Assembly (NCBI RefSeq): GCF_013350005.1
Contig: NZ_JABVWW010000006.1
Coordinates: 124,001-188,000, forward strand
Length of the DNA stretch: 64,000 bases
DNA from: Methylocystis silviterrae
GTDB lineage: Bacteria; Pseudomonadota; Alphaproteobacteria; Rhizobiales; Beijerinckiaceae
Reading direction: 5' to 3'
Shown here: positions 40,073 through 48,017 of the stretch, one piece after another
How positions within the stretch are numbered: the stretch's first letter is position 1
How the letters are laid out: each line of letters begins with the position of its first letter
Translations under genes and position numbers: made by a program
The notes under the pieces: generated by a model
Database searches by the model: none
What the model was told of the DNA's origin: nothing
Seen by the model: the letters and a program-made list of their open reading frames with translations, nothing else

Positions 40073-40758
40073 GCGGCGCGCGCGTCCTCGTCGTCGACGA
40101 TGAACCTCAAATACAGCGCGTCTTGCGGCCTTCGCTGACGGCGAGCGGCTACGAGGTGCGTGAAGCGGCGACAGGCCGCGAGGCGCTGGCGGCTGTAGGC
40201 GAACATTCGCCCGACCTCATCATTCTCGATCTTGGCCTTCCCGACATGGACGGCAAGGAAGTGCTGCGAAAGCTGCGAATCCTTACGCGAACGCCGGTGA
40301 TCGTTCTCTCGGCGCGCGACCGGGAATCCGAAAAAATCGCCGCGCTCGACCTCGGCGCGGATGATTATGTCGAGAAGCCATTCGCAATGGGAGAGCTGCT
40401 GGCGCGCATCCGCACGGCCTTACGTCATTCACAGGATACGGCTTTGGAGTCGGAACGCGTTGCGCTCGACGGGCTTGTCGTGAATTTGCATAAGCGCATG
40501 GTGACGAAAAACGGCGCGCCGGTGAAACTGACGCCGAAGGAATTCGATCTTCTGGCTTTTCTCGCGCGACATTCGGGCCGACCGTTGACGCACCGGGAAA
40601 TCCTCAAGACCGTTTGGGGGCCTGCGCATCAGAACGACAGTCAATATTTACGCGTCTTCGTCGGCCAGCTACGAGCGAAGATAGAGGAAAACGCCGCGAC
40701 GCCCAAAATCATCGTGACCGAACCCGGCGTCGGCTACCGATGTATCGAGTCCGAGTGA
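40069..40758 (+). CDS. kdpE: Response regulator KdpE
   Basis: This OmpR-family activator of kdpFABC is 229 aa. Its receiver domain has VVDDEPQ, the phospho-acceptor in LIILDLGLPDMDG and the lysine in DYVEKPFAMGELLARIR. The C-terminal winged helix carries LTPKEFDLLAFLARHSGRPL and VGQLRAKIEENAATP. The ATG overlaps the kdpD stop, so the two are translationally coupled. It completes a contiguous kdpFABCDE unit. Confidence 0.97.
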   Translation: MSGARVLVVDDEPQIQRVLRPSLTASGYEVREAATGREALAAVGEHSPDLIILDLGLPDMDGKEVLRKLRILTRTPVIVLSARDRESEKIAALDLGADDYVEKPFAMGELLARIRTALRHSQDTALESERVALDGLVVNLHKRMVTKNGAPVKLTPKEFDLLAFLARHSGRPLTHREILKTVWGPAHQNDSQYLRVFVGQLRAKIEENAATPKIIVTEPGVGYRCIESE

Positions 40759-41145
40759 GAGGGACTTGTCCTGTGACCGGTCACGCTGCGTTTAAACGCA
40801 AGACTCCAGCTTCATCACATTCATAGGCTTTATCAGGCACTTAATTTGATCATTTGCATTTGATTTTGATAATGGAGGCGTCAGATCCGCCCTGCGCACT
40901 TCGCAAATCCGCTTCGCGCCCTCACGCCCGCCAGGGCGAGCCCTATTGCGAAGGCAACGGTTGTCGCTCAAGCCGTTACGCGGACTCTGTGGCGGAACAA
41001 CGTCGTGGCGCTGCACAAGAATGTCCGCGCGGGCGCACGCGCGATGGCGCTGAATTGCGCGATTGCTGCGCGCGCGGATATGCTTCCCCAGACTTCAGCT
41101 TCGCATGGCCACGGCGCCATGCCTCACGCTCGGGCGCGGCCGTCA
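40759..41145. other. Intergenic region with dispersed repeat
   Basis: 387 bp after kdpE. It holds the second copy of the dispersed repeat (40886-41014) and a palindromic GTGACCGGTCAC near 40774. No T-tailed terminator was recognised. An upstream extension of the next gene (GTG at 41005) is possible. Confidence 0.5.
40886..41014. repeat. Dispersed intergenic repeat, copy 2
   Basis: Nearly identical to 18211-18325 over about 100 bp and in the same orientation relative to the plus strand. It has a small insertion (around 40895-40910) relative to copy 1. It ends at CGTCGTGGCGCTG where copy 1 has CGTCATGGCGCTG. Confidence 0.85.
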
Positions 41146-43152
41146 ATGTGGAGAGAGCAGTTCGACTATTACTGGGATGGGCGGCGCCGGCTGGCCATCG
41201 GCTGGTTCGAAGGCGCCGAACGCGCGGCGGTCCGGCCGGAACTCACGGTCGTCTCGGCGCGCGACGAGCGCTTTACGAGCGCGCCCACGCTCGTCGACGT
41301 CATCGGCGCCGCGCGCTGGCGCGCCCGCATCATTATCGTTGATGTGCCGCCTGAGCATCGATTCGTCCGACTGACCGCCGCCGACGGGGCCGAACTCATC
41401 CTGGCCCTCTCCGCGGAGCGCGAGCTGCCGCAGGGCGGCGACTGGCGTCTGCTCCTGACCTTGCTGCCGGACGCCGGCGGCGCCGACCCCGTCGCCTTTC
41501 GGCTGGCGGCGTTTCCGGCGCGGGGCGACGTCGAACGGCTGTCGCGCGAGCAGACCGCGGCGGCCGGCGCGCGATTGGTATGGGCGATCGGCCAGCGCCG
41601 CGTCGTCGAACGCGCCGACAACGCCGTCGTCATCCGCCTCGCGCCGACGCGCCGCATCTTCCCGGCCTATCAAAGCCGACTCGTCCTGGAGGCGGCGCCG
41701 TTCGAATCGTCGGCGGCCGCCGACGCGCGCGAGGCGCCCTTCGCCATCATGGAGCATTGGCTGCGCGAATCCGGCGCGCCGCGCATTATCCTTCGCCTGC
41801 GAATTCCCGATTCGATCGAAGAGAGCGCCACACTGCTCGGCCGATGCAGCGTCGCGCTGGCGATGAACCAGCGCCGGCGGCTGAAAGGCTGGACGCTCGA
41901 GCAGCGGTCGGCGGGAGAACCCGCCGTGGATCCGCTCACCTTCGACGACCTGCGGCAGGCGACGGGCGATCCGCATGAACATCCGGACGCGGCGGAAACG
42001 GCGGAGTCGGTCGTCGTCGGCAATCTTCTGGCGCTGCTTGTCGATCCCGAAGAGGCGGAGGTCGATGGAATCGCCTTGCGTCGCAGCCGCGAGAAAGCCG
42101 CCCCCGGCATGGGCGAAACCGCGGAAATCGAATTTTACGGCGCGGCCCTCGGCGACGACGTCGGCATCGTTTGCCCGGCCGCGGGGCCCGGCGATCTCGG
42201 CATCGCCCCGATTGATCCCGGCGGGCCCGCCTTCGCGCGGCTTTTTCGCGTTGAAGGCGACGGACTCGCGCCGCGCCGCGCGACGGATGACGACGGCCTT
42301 CTCGATGAGCTCATGCGCCGCGCCGGCGACGCCGCGCGCGCCGCGACCGGCGCAGCCGCCCGCGCCGTGGCCGAACGCGCCGCCGGTCTGAAAGGCCGGC
42401 GCGACAAGTTTGTCGCTTCGCTGAACGGCGCTCTGGCGCGCGCGGAAGTCGCTGCGCGTTTCGAGCCGCCGGGCCTGTGGGATGCGCTCGAGCCCTTGGC
42501 GCAAGCGAGCTTCGCCGCGCTCGTCATCGGCGAGACGGGGCCGGCCCGCGCGCGTCTGCAGCAACTCGGCGGCTATGGCGCCTTCTGCGCCGATCCCGCG
42601 CTTGCCGCAGTGATTGCGGAGGGCGGCGAATTTGCGCAGTCCGCGCGCCTTTCCGCCGAAACCGCGCCAGCGCGCGGCGCGCCTTCTCTGCTTGCTCGCT
42701 ATCTCGACGCGTGCGGCGCCCAAGGCATGGCGCCGGCTGGCGTTGACGCCACGCAAGAAGCGCGGCTCATGCGCGCGCTCTTGAAGGAACCGGACGTCGC
42801 CGCGTTGTGCGAGGCGCGCGTCGCTCTGGCAATCGACGACGGCGTCCGGCGCGAAGCGGCGAAGGCGGCACGACTTATCGTCGACGCCGCCGCGATCGAG
42901 CGGGCGTGCGCGCATTTTGCGGAAGCTGGCGCGAGGGACGCCGCCGACATGCTCAACGCCTATCTTGACGTACGGCGCGCCGGCGGCTGGACGCCGCCGC
43001 ACGAAGCGCCGACTCTCGCCGCGCTCGTCGCGCGCGCCGGCGTCGAACTCGACGCCGCGCGGCTCGAAGCCGAAAGCCTCGCGCAGGCGCCGCCGGCTCA
43101 GGAGCGGTCGAAGGGATTATTGGCTGCGATGCGCGGCTTGTTTGGACGCTGA
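41146..43152 (+). CDS. Large hypothetical protein, no recognised domain
   Basis: This protein has 668 aa from ATG 41146 (MWREQFDYYWDGRRRLAIGW); the frame extends to 41005, but the added residues come from the repeat and look non-coding. It has no signal peptide or membrane segment. The N-terminal half looks like beta-rich soluble sequence with two DxPPEHRF/RLRIPDSIEESATLLGRCSVAL-like segments. The C-terminal half (about 430-668) is Ala/Arg-rich helix, ending LLAAMRGLFGR. The coding frame is long and continuous, with amino acids typical of this genome, so I regard it as real. It is probably an alphaproteobacterial orphan. Confidence 0.75.
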   Translation: MWREQFDYYWDGRRRLAIGWFEGAERAAVRPELTVVSARDERFTSAPTLVDVIGAARWRARIIIVDVPPEHRFVRLTAADGAELILALSAERELPQGGDWRLLLTLLPDAGGADPVAFRLAAFPARGDVERLSREQTAAAGARLVWAIGQRRVVERADNAVVIRLAPTRRIFPAYQSRLVLEAAPFESSAAADAREAPFAIMEHWLRESGAPRIILRLRIPDSIEESATLLGRCSVALAMNQRRRLKGWTLEQRSAGEPAVDPLTFDDLRQATGDPHEHPDAAETAESVVVGNLLALLVDPEEAEVDGIALRRSREKAAPGMGETAEIEFYGAALGDDVGIVCPAAGPGDLGIAPIDPGGPAFARLFRVEGDGLAPRRATDDDGLLDELMRRAGDAARAATGAAARAVAERAAGLKGRRDKFVASLNGALARAEVAARFEPPGLWDALEPLAQASFAALVIGETGPARARLQQLGGYGAFCADPALAAVIAEGGEFAQSARLSAETAPARGAPSLLARYLDACGAQGMAPAGVDATQEARLMRALLKEPDVAALCEARVALAIDDGVRREAAKAARLIVDAAAIERACAHFAEAGARDAADMLNAYLDVRRAGGWTPPHEAPTLAALVARAGVELDAARLEAESLAQAPPAQERSKGLLAAMRGLFGR

Positions 43153-43295
43153 TGGCCAAGGCCCGCGCGGATTCCCCGCTCGCTTGCAAAGCTGCGAAAG
43201 CGACAACGAGGTCCCTTCTCAAGAATGTGACACTGAATTGGAATATTCTGCCGCGGAACGCGTGGCGCAAGCAACGCTGAAAACTTCGGTGCCTC

Positions 43296-44183
43296 ATGCC
43301 CTTTTCCAAATTGAGCCGCGAGCAAAAGCGGACGACTCTGAATGAGCTCCGGCAGTCGCTTTTTCAGCACGAACTCTGGTACGAGAATTTCAACAGAACG
43401 ATCATTTGCGATCAGGCTCCCGACGAGCGGGACCTCCAGGAAGATGCGAACCACAGGTGGCCGCTCGGACAATGGCTGCATGGCGCCGGCGCCAATCGTC
43501 TGGGTTCGCACCCAAGTTTTTCCCAGATTTTGGTCGCGCATGAGCTTATGCACCGGCACGCCGCAATCATGCTGCGAACCGCGTCGGAGCACCGGTCCAT
43601 TCCTCTCGACGACTATGAATTATTCCTGTCGGCCCTCAAGCAGGTTCGCGCCCAATTGGTGACCATCAAGCACGAACTCGAGGATGAGCTTCGTAATCGC
43701 GATCCGTTGACGGGCGCGGGGAACCATATCGCGATGTTGACGGCGTTGAGCGAGCGGCAGGCCCTCGCGCCGAGACCCACATGTCTCGCGATGATGGATC
43801 TGGATCACTTCAGGGAGGTGAACGACACATACGGCCACACGCTCGGCGATGAATTTCTCGTGCAATACGCAGAATTCGTGATGTCCCACTTGCGGCCCCA
43901 TGATGAGTTTTTTCGCTTTGGAGGCGAGAAGTTCCTCTACTGCGCCGCGGATGCGGACCTGGAACAGGGTCGCGCAGTCGCAGAGCAGTTACGAAAAGGC
44001 TTATCGGACAGGGAATTCTTCGTCGAAGGCTATTTGCCGCTCACGGTAACGGCTTCCTTCGGGCTTGCGCTCCTCGACCCATCCGTTCCGGTCGAGCAAT
44101 CGATTGAGCGCGCCGACCAGGCGTTGCACGCCGCCAAAGCCGCAGGTCGCGATCGGATCGCGAATTGGCAGGCGCCAAACTAG
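43296..44183 (+). CDS. GGDEF protein with an N-terminal zinc-binding-like (CZB) domain
   Basis: This 295-aa protein has the layout of E. coli DgcZ. N-terminal helices contain His25 (QHELW), PLGQWLHG and His82/His86 (AHELMHRH), as in CZB domains. The position of the zinc-ligand Cys appears to be Trp55. The C-terminal GGDEF domain has DPLTGAGNH, MMDLDHFREVNDTYGH and an intact inhibitory RxxD (R200-D203), exactly five residues before the signature. The signature itself reads GGEKF, with Lys in place of the fourth acidic residue. Diguanylate cyclase activity is therefore doubtful; c-di-GMP binding is possible. Confidence 0.9.
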   Translation: MPFSKLSREQKRTTLNELRQSLFQHELWYENFNRTIICDQAPDERDLQEDANHRWPLGQWLHGAGANRLGSHPSFSQILVAHELMHRHAAIMLRTASEHRSIPLDDYELFLSALKQVRAQLVTIKHELEDELRNRDPLTGAGNHIAMLTALSERQALAPRPTCLAMMDLDHFREVNDTYGHTLGDEFLVQYAEFVMSHLRPHDEFFRFGGEKFLYCAADADLEQGRAVAEQLRKGLSDREFFVEGYLPLTVTASFGLALLDPSVPVEQSIERADQALHAAKAAGRDRIANWQAPN

Positions 44184-44768
44184 CCCAACAGGGGTGGACG
44201 AACTCGCACGCGCCGCTGAGGCGGCACGCGACTCGCACAGCAGCGACCCGGCCGCCGCGGCGCACCCACTGACGAGCGGTAGAACTCGCCCGTCACGAGA
44301 GCGTAACCGACAGGCGATAGCGATGCGGCTTTCAAAACCCGGAAAATTTCACCCCGCCGGCGCCGAGTCGGCGGGGCTCTTTGGCATGCTGAGGAGAGCG
44401 TGACGAATAGGCGCGCGATCACGGACAAGGTCCTCTCGGCCTTGGAGGGCGGTTCCTGCTCATCTAGCACTGAACGCCGTTCAATCGCGGCGCGGTTTAT
44501 TCGCCGCGCCTCCGAAGGATTTTGTGGCGAGAAGCTGCTCGCCCACGTACATGGCGATCGCCCCGAAGGCGACAATACGAGATTTGACGGTAGGCGCTTT
44601 TATAGCGGTCACCCGAAGACAAGAGGACCAAGCTGCGGTTCTCGCCATTTATGACGTTGCCATTCTGCTTCGTCAGGCGAATAACTTGGGTCTGTAATCG
44701 ATCGTGGCCGATGCACACTTGGCTCAGACCATCAATTCCATGCAAAGTCACGGGTTCAAGAGGACGAC
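44184..44768. other. Intergenic region
   Basis: 585 bp without a supported gene. It contains the terminator at 44352-44382. A short minus-strand frame ending MYVGEQLLATKSFGGAANKP lies near 44475-44590 but lacks a ribosome site, and I do not call it. Confidence 0.5.
44352..44382 (+). terminator. Intrinsic terminator downstream of the GGDEF gene
   Basis: Stem CCCCGCCG/CGGCGGGG with a 9-nt loop, followed by CTCTTT, 170 bp after the stop of the GGDEF gene on the same strand. Confidence 0.55.
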
Positions 44769-44951
44769 ATGACAGATAGCCACAAAACCGAAGTGGAAAT
44801 TTTGCAGCAGTGGATTGAGGCTGTCGGCGGCGGCATCTCTCTTGGAGAGAGCCTGTTGAAATCTGTAGAGGTGTCAAAAAGAGGCGATAAGCTGACGATC
44901 GTGCTGAAGAAAAAGAAGCAGAAAAAAGGGTCCGACCAAACACAGCCATAG
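44769..44951 (+). CDS. Small hypothetical protein
   Basis: This ORF encodes 60 aa, starting at ATG 44769 after AAGAGGACGAC. The sequence (MTDSHKTEVEILQQWIEAVG...) has an acidic N-terminal helix, a GGGISLGESLL turn and a strongly basic C-terminus (LKKKKQKKGSD). No family recognised. It lies 76 bp upstream of the CYTH-CHAD gene and may be co-transcribed. Confidence 0.6.
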   Translation: MTDSHKTEVEILQQWIEAVGGGISLGESLLKSVEVSKRGDKLTIVLKKKKQKKGSDQTQP

Positions 44952-45027
44952 TCGCTCCGGACCGACCCGCCGCGGTAGCGCCTGTGGAGCGCTACGCGCC
45001 GCTACAAAAGTGATATAAATTCGTCAC

Positions 45028-46578
45028 ATGAGCGAGATCGAGCTAAAACTCTTGCTGGACAAGAAGATGTCGAGTGAGATTTGGGCGCGTGTGAAGGCGT
45101 CGAAGCTGACCCACGGCGCTCCTGTGACGAGAACGCTCAGAAGCATTTATCTCGATACGCCCGAGCACGCACTGAACAAAGCGGGAATTGCGCTGAGGCT
45201 CAGGCGCGATGGGCGGCGGTGGATTCAGGGCGTAAAAACCAGGGCGACATTGCATGGCGGCCTTTCGCAGGTCGGCGAGGTAGAGAACCCGGCGCCTGGC
45301 GGACGCCTGTGTCTCGATGCAATTTCTGACTCATCGATTCGGGAGGAGATCGTTGACCGCGTCAACGGCGCCCCGCTTCAGCCCGTTTGCGAGACGGTGA
45401 TCACGCGCAGGACGAGCGAGCTGACGCTTTCGGACGGGACGCGCGCGGAGCTCGCGCTCGACATTGGCGAAGTTCGGGCCGGCGAACGCTCCGCTGAACT
45501 CTCCGAATTGGAAATCGAACTCCTCGCAGGCAACGCAAGCGGACTGTTCGACATTGCACAAATTCTGGTTCCTGATGGCGGGTTGCGGTTCTCCCGACTA
45601 TCCAAGGCCGCCCGCGGCTATTTGTTAGCCGAAGAGGGGCGGATCGATCAGCCGCTCGCACCGCGCAATGCTCAAGATATTTTGCTCGATCCGGCGCAAA
45701 CCGCCGAGCAAGCGGCGCGTGACGTCTTGCGCGAATGCCTCGATCAGATCGCCACGAATGTGCTCGTCGTACGCCAGCTGGACGACGACGAAGGACCGCA
45801 TCAGCTGAGGATCGGCCTGCGGCGGTTGCGCAGCGCATTCTCGGTCTATGCTTCAGTGTTGGGAAACGCGGTGATGAAACGGCTCGACGGCGAGGCGCGT
45901 TGGCTTGGCCGGGAGGTCGGGAGTCTGAGGGATCTCGATGTGGTGGCGAACGACATGGCGCGGCGAGAAGCCGAAACTCATCCCGACGAGCCTGGACTTT
46001 CGGCCCTCGCCGATGTGGTCTTGCGGCAGGCGCGAGAACGGCGCGAGCAGCTGCGCAAGCTTCTTGCCGGCGCGCGCGTGCAGGCGTTCCTCATTGATCT
46101 TGCGCGGTTCGTGGAGACGCGTGGCTGGCTTGTCGCGCAGGATTTCGGCCAGACCGAGCGGCTGGCGGCGCCGATTGCGGCCTTAGCGCGCCAGTCTCTC
46201 AACAAGCGTTGGAAGAAGACCGCTAAGCATGCTCAGGGACTTGCGACGCTGACCGTTGAACAGCGCCACGAGCTGCGCAAAGAGCTCAAAAAGCTGCGCT
46301 ATGCGGTCGAGTTCTTTTGCTCCTTATATCCGGCGAAACGAATCGATCCTTTCTTGAAGCATCTTAAGAAGCTGCAGACCGTGTTTGGCGACCTCAACGA
46401 CGCCGCGACAATGAAAGCCATGTTCACGGGAACGGATGTCCCCGGCGCCGACGCTCCATCGGTACAGCGCGCCATCGGCTGGATGATCGGGGCGAGTCAG
46501 GCGCGCGCCGAGTTGGGCTGGATCGGCGCCAAGGCGCTTTGGAGAGATCTCGAGCATACCCGCCCGTTCTGGAAATGA
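45028..46578 (+). CDS. CYTH-CHAD domain protein (inorganic triphosphatase-like)
   Basis: In this 516-aa protein, residues 1-200 form a CYTH domain starting with the metal/triphosphate signature EIELKL (ExExK). It continues with IYLDTPEHALNKAGIALRLR and GVKTRATLHGG. Residues about 225-510 form a CHAD domain of conserved-His helices (HQLRIGLRRLRSAFSVY, QRHELRKELKKLRYAVEFF). The same fusion in E. coli YgiF hydrolyses inorganic triphosphate; CHAD domains bind polyphosphate. The start at 45028 is preceded only by a weak ribosome site. Confidence 0.9.
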   Translation: MSEIELKLLLDKKMSSEIWARVKASKLTHGAPVTRTLRSIYLDTPEHALNKAGIALRLRRDGRRWIQGVKTRATLHGGLSQVGEVENPAPGGRLCLDAISDSSIREEIVDRVNGAPLQPVCETVITRRTSELTLSDGTRAELALDIGEVRAGERSAELSELEIELLAGNASGLFDIAQILVPDGGLRFSRLSKAARGYLLAEEGRIDQPLAPRNAQDILLDPAQTAEQAARDVLRECLDQIATNVLVVRQLDDDEGPHQLRIGLRRLRSAFSVYASVLGNAVMKRLDGEARWLGREVGSLRDLDVVANDMARREAETHPDEPGLSALADVVLRQARERREQLRKLLAGARVQAFLIDLARFVETRGWLVAQDFGQTERLAAPIAALARQSLNKRWKKTAKHAQGLATLTVEQRHELRKELKKLRYAVEFFCSLYPAKRIDPFLKHLKKLQTVFGDLNDAATMKAMFTGTDVPGADAPSVQRAIGWMIGASQARAELGWIGAKALWRDLEHTRPFWK

Positions 46579-46737
46579 CGACGTCGCAATCGGCGCGCTA
46601 ATGGGCGTTTCCTTGGTAATCTTTGATCGCCCTTGGCGCTATGTTACCAGGTAAATGGTTGGACGTTGAGATTGCGGCGCGCGATACGATGCGCGCTGAC
46701 TTGTTGATGGATGTCGGATATTGGGAGACTGAAATCT

Positions 46738-47586
46738 ATGCAGAGCGATCCGTTCAGCGAGATCAACGCCACCTTCCGAATGCTTTACGGCGCAAATCGC
46801 GACGAGGTGTTCGCATCGACGCCGGTCTCGGCGATCACATTGATCGGGACCGGCGAAATCTGGCGTATCGAGCATGGCGCAGTCGTAAAATCCTATCCGC
46901 CAACGCCGTGGCTAACTCACGTCAAGTCGCTGATGCATGCGGTCATCGGCGTCCAGGGAACCTGGGCACGCCTGGTGCGTGGGAAGGACCTCGAGTCCGC
47001 ACGGCTCGCGGCTGTCCGCCTGAATAGGGCGCTGGAGGAGGCTGTCTCGCGTTTGTCGCGTGAGCTGCCCGCCGAACTTGTGTCTCCCGCGCAAATCGTT
47101 CTCGGTCAGCTGCTTCAGCTCTCAGTCAACTGGGCCGCAGGTCAGATGGCGACGCCTGCGGAGCTCCCGGAAGCTCTCGAAAAGGTTCAGGTCGAACTTG
47201 AAAAGATTATCACCGCGGTGGGAGAGGCGGTCTACGCATCCATCGTCAGAGGCTTGCACGGCTTCATCGACGAGACCGACCCTGCAGTTTGGGAGAGCTG
47301 TCTCGTCTGCGTTTGCGGCGTGGCCTTTGGGCGCCGCGACAATGTCGAAATCGCAGCCGCCATGTCGTTGATGGGCGAAGAGTCGGTCGGAACGCGGCTT
47401 CTCTATCTCGAGAATGCGCATGATCTGCCTCAGGCCATGGCGTGTTTGGCTGCGGCTCTCGCCGATAGGGATCTCGGAGAAGGCGTTTTCAATGATCCCT
47501 ATCGCATGTGGCGCGATCTTCTGGGCGACGTCGCCGCGAGGCATGTTGGTAAAGGTTTCTTCCCGACGCTCGGCCGCGATCGATGA
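46738..47586 (+). CDS. Hypothetical protein
   Basis: This protein has 282 aa from ATG 46738, chosen because GGGAG lies 11 bp upstream; an ATG at 46711 would add nine residues. It is mostly helical and soluble, with a Cys-rich patch (WESCLVCVCGVAFGRRD, near residue 195) that could bind metal or form disulfides. There is no signal peptide. Family not recognised. Confidence 0.65.
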   Translation: MQSDPFSEINATFRMLYGANRDEVFASTPVSAITLIGTGEIWRIEHGAVVKSYPPTPWLTHVKSLMHAVIGVQGTWARLVRGKDLESARLAAVRLNRALEEAVSRLSRELPAELVSPAQIVLGQLLQLSVNWAAGQMATPAELPEALEKVQVELEKIITAVGEAVYASIVRGLHGFIDETDPAVWESCLVCVCGVAFGRRDNVEIAAAMSLMGEESVGTRLLYLENAHDLPQAMACLAAALADRDLGEGVFNDPYRMWRDLLGDVAARHVGKGFFPTLGRDR

Positions 47587-47637
47587 CGATTGTGTTCTGC
47601 GCGTCGGCCAGAGCCGACTGCGCGCGACCGCGAAGCG

Positions 47638-47766
47638 TCAGAAGAGCCCCGCATTATAGATGGCGACGTGACTGAATTCGCCAAGGGCCATGGCGATGTT
47701 GAGCGCTTCGGCGGCCAATGTGATGGCGACGACTCCGAAAATTCCTGTCGTGATGATCGGTCCCAT
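47638..47766 (-). CDS. 42-residue hydrophobic small protein
   Basis: The ORF starts at ATG 47766 behind AGAAGGGAGAACGTC, one of the strongest ribosome sites in the window, and ends at TGA 47638. The peptide is hydrophobic throughout (GPIITTGIFGVVAITLAAEA, then a short amphipathic end NIAMALGEFSHVAIYNAGLF). It probably forms one membrane helix. It converges on the 46738-47586 gene. Confidence 0.6.
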   Translation of the reverse strand: MGPIITTGIFGVVAITLAAEALNIAMALGEFSHVAIYNAGLF

Positions 47767-47907
47767 GACGTTCTCCCTTCTGCGTTAATCAGAAGTTAAG
47801 GAGAGACGCGCGCTGGCGCTGTGCGCCGACGCACAAGCCGTGAACGCCGGAAATCGCCCGGCTCAAGCGAATTCGCGGTAGCGTTGGACTGAGCTACCCG
47901 CTCGTCT

Positions 47908-47952
47908 AGAGCGCGGCTCGCGAAAAAGTGGGAACCGGTTTTTCGCGTAGAG
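47908..47952. repeat. Imperfect inverted repeats of alphaproteobacterial intergenic type
   Basis: GCGAAAAA-GTGGGAACC-GGTTTTTCGC, flanked by AGAGCGCG/CGCGCTCT arms. From memory, this GAAAAAGTGGGAACCGG motif is widespread in intergenic repeats of Rhizobiales. Confidence 0.6.
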
Positions 47953-47975
47953 CGCGCTCTAAACTTTGGGAATCA

Positions 47976-48017
47976 ATCACGCTGCATTTGGGCGATTCCG
48001 CCCAAATGCAGCGTGAT
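47976..48017 (-). terminator. 19-bp perfect hairpin abutting the kinase stop
   Basis: ATCACGCTGCATTTGGGCG pairs perfectly with 47999-48017 around the loop ATTC. It begins at the base after the kinase stop codon. There is no T-run, so it may act as a processing or 3'-stabilising hairpin, or be a repeat element, and not a simple intrinsic terminator. Confidence 0.6.

Larger units (their letters stand above)
47587..48017. other. Region between convergent genes
   Basis: 431 bp holding the 42-residue minus-strand ORF (47638-47766) and a block of inverted repeats (47908-48017) that ends exactly at the kinase stop codon. Confidence 0.5.

Noticed and set aside
44475-44590. Small minus-strand frame downstream of the GGDEF gene
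   Set aside because: No ribosome site or convincing start codon was seen; too short to support.
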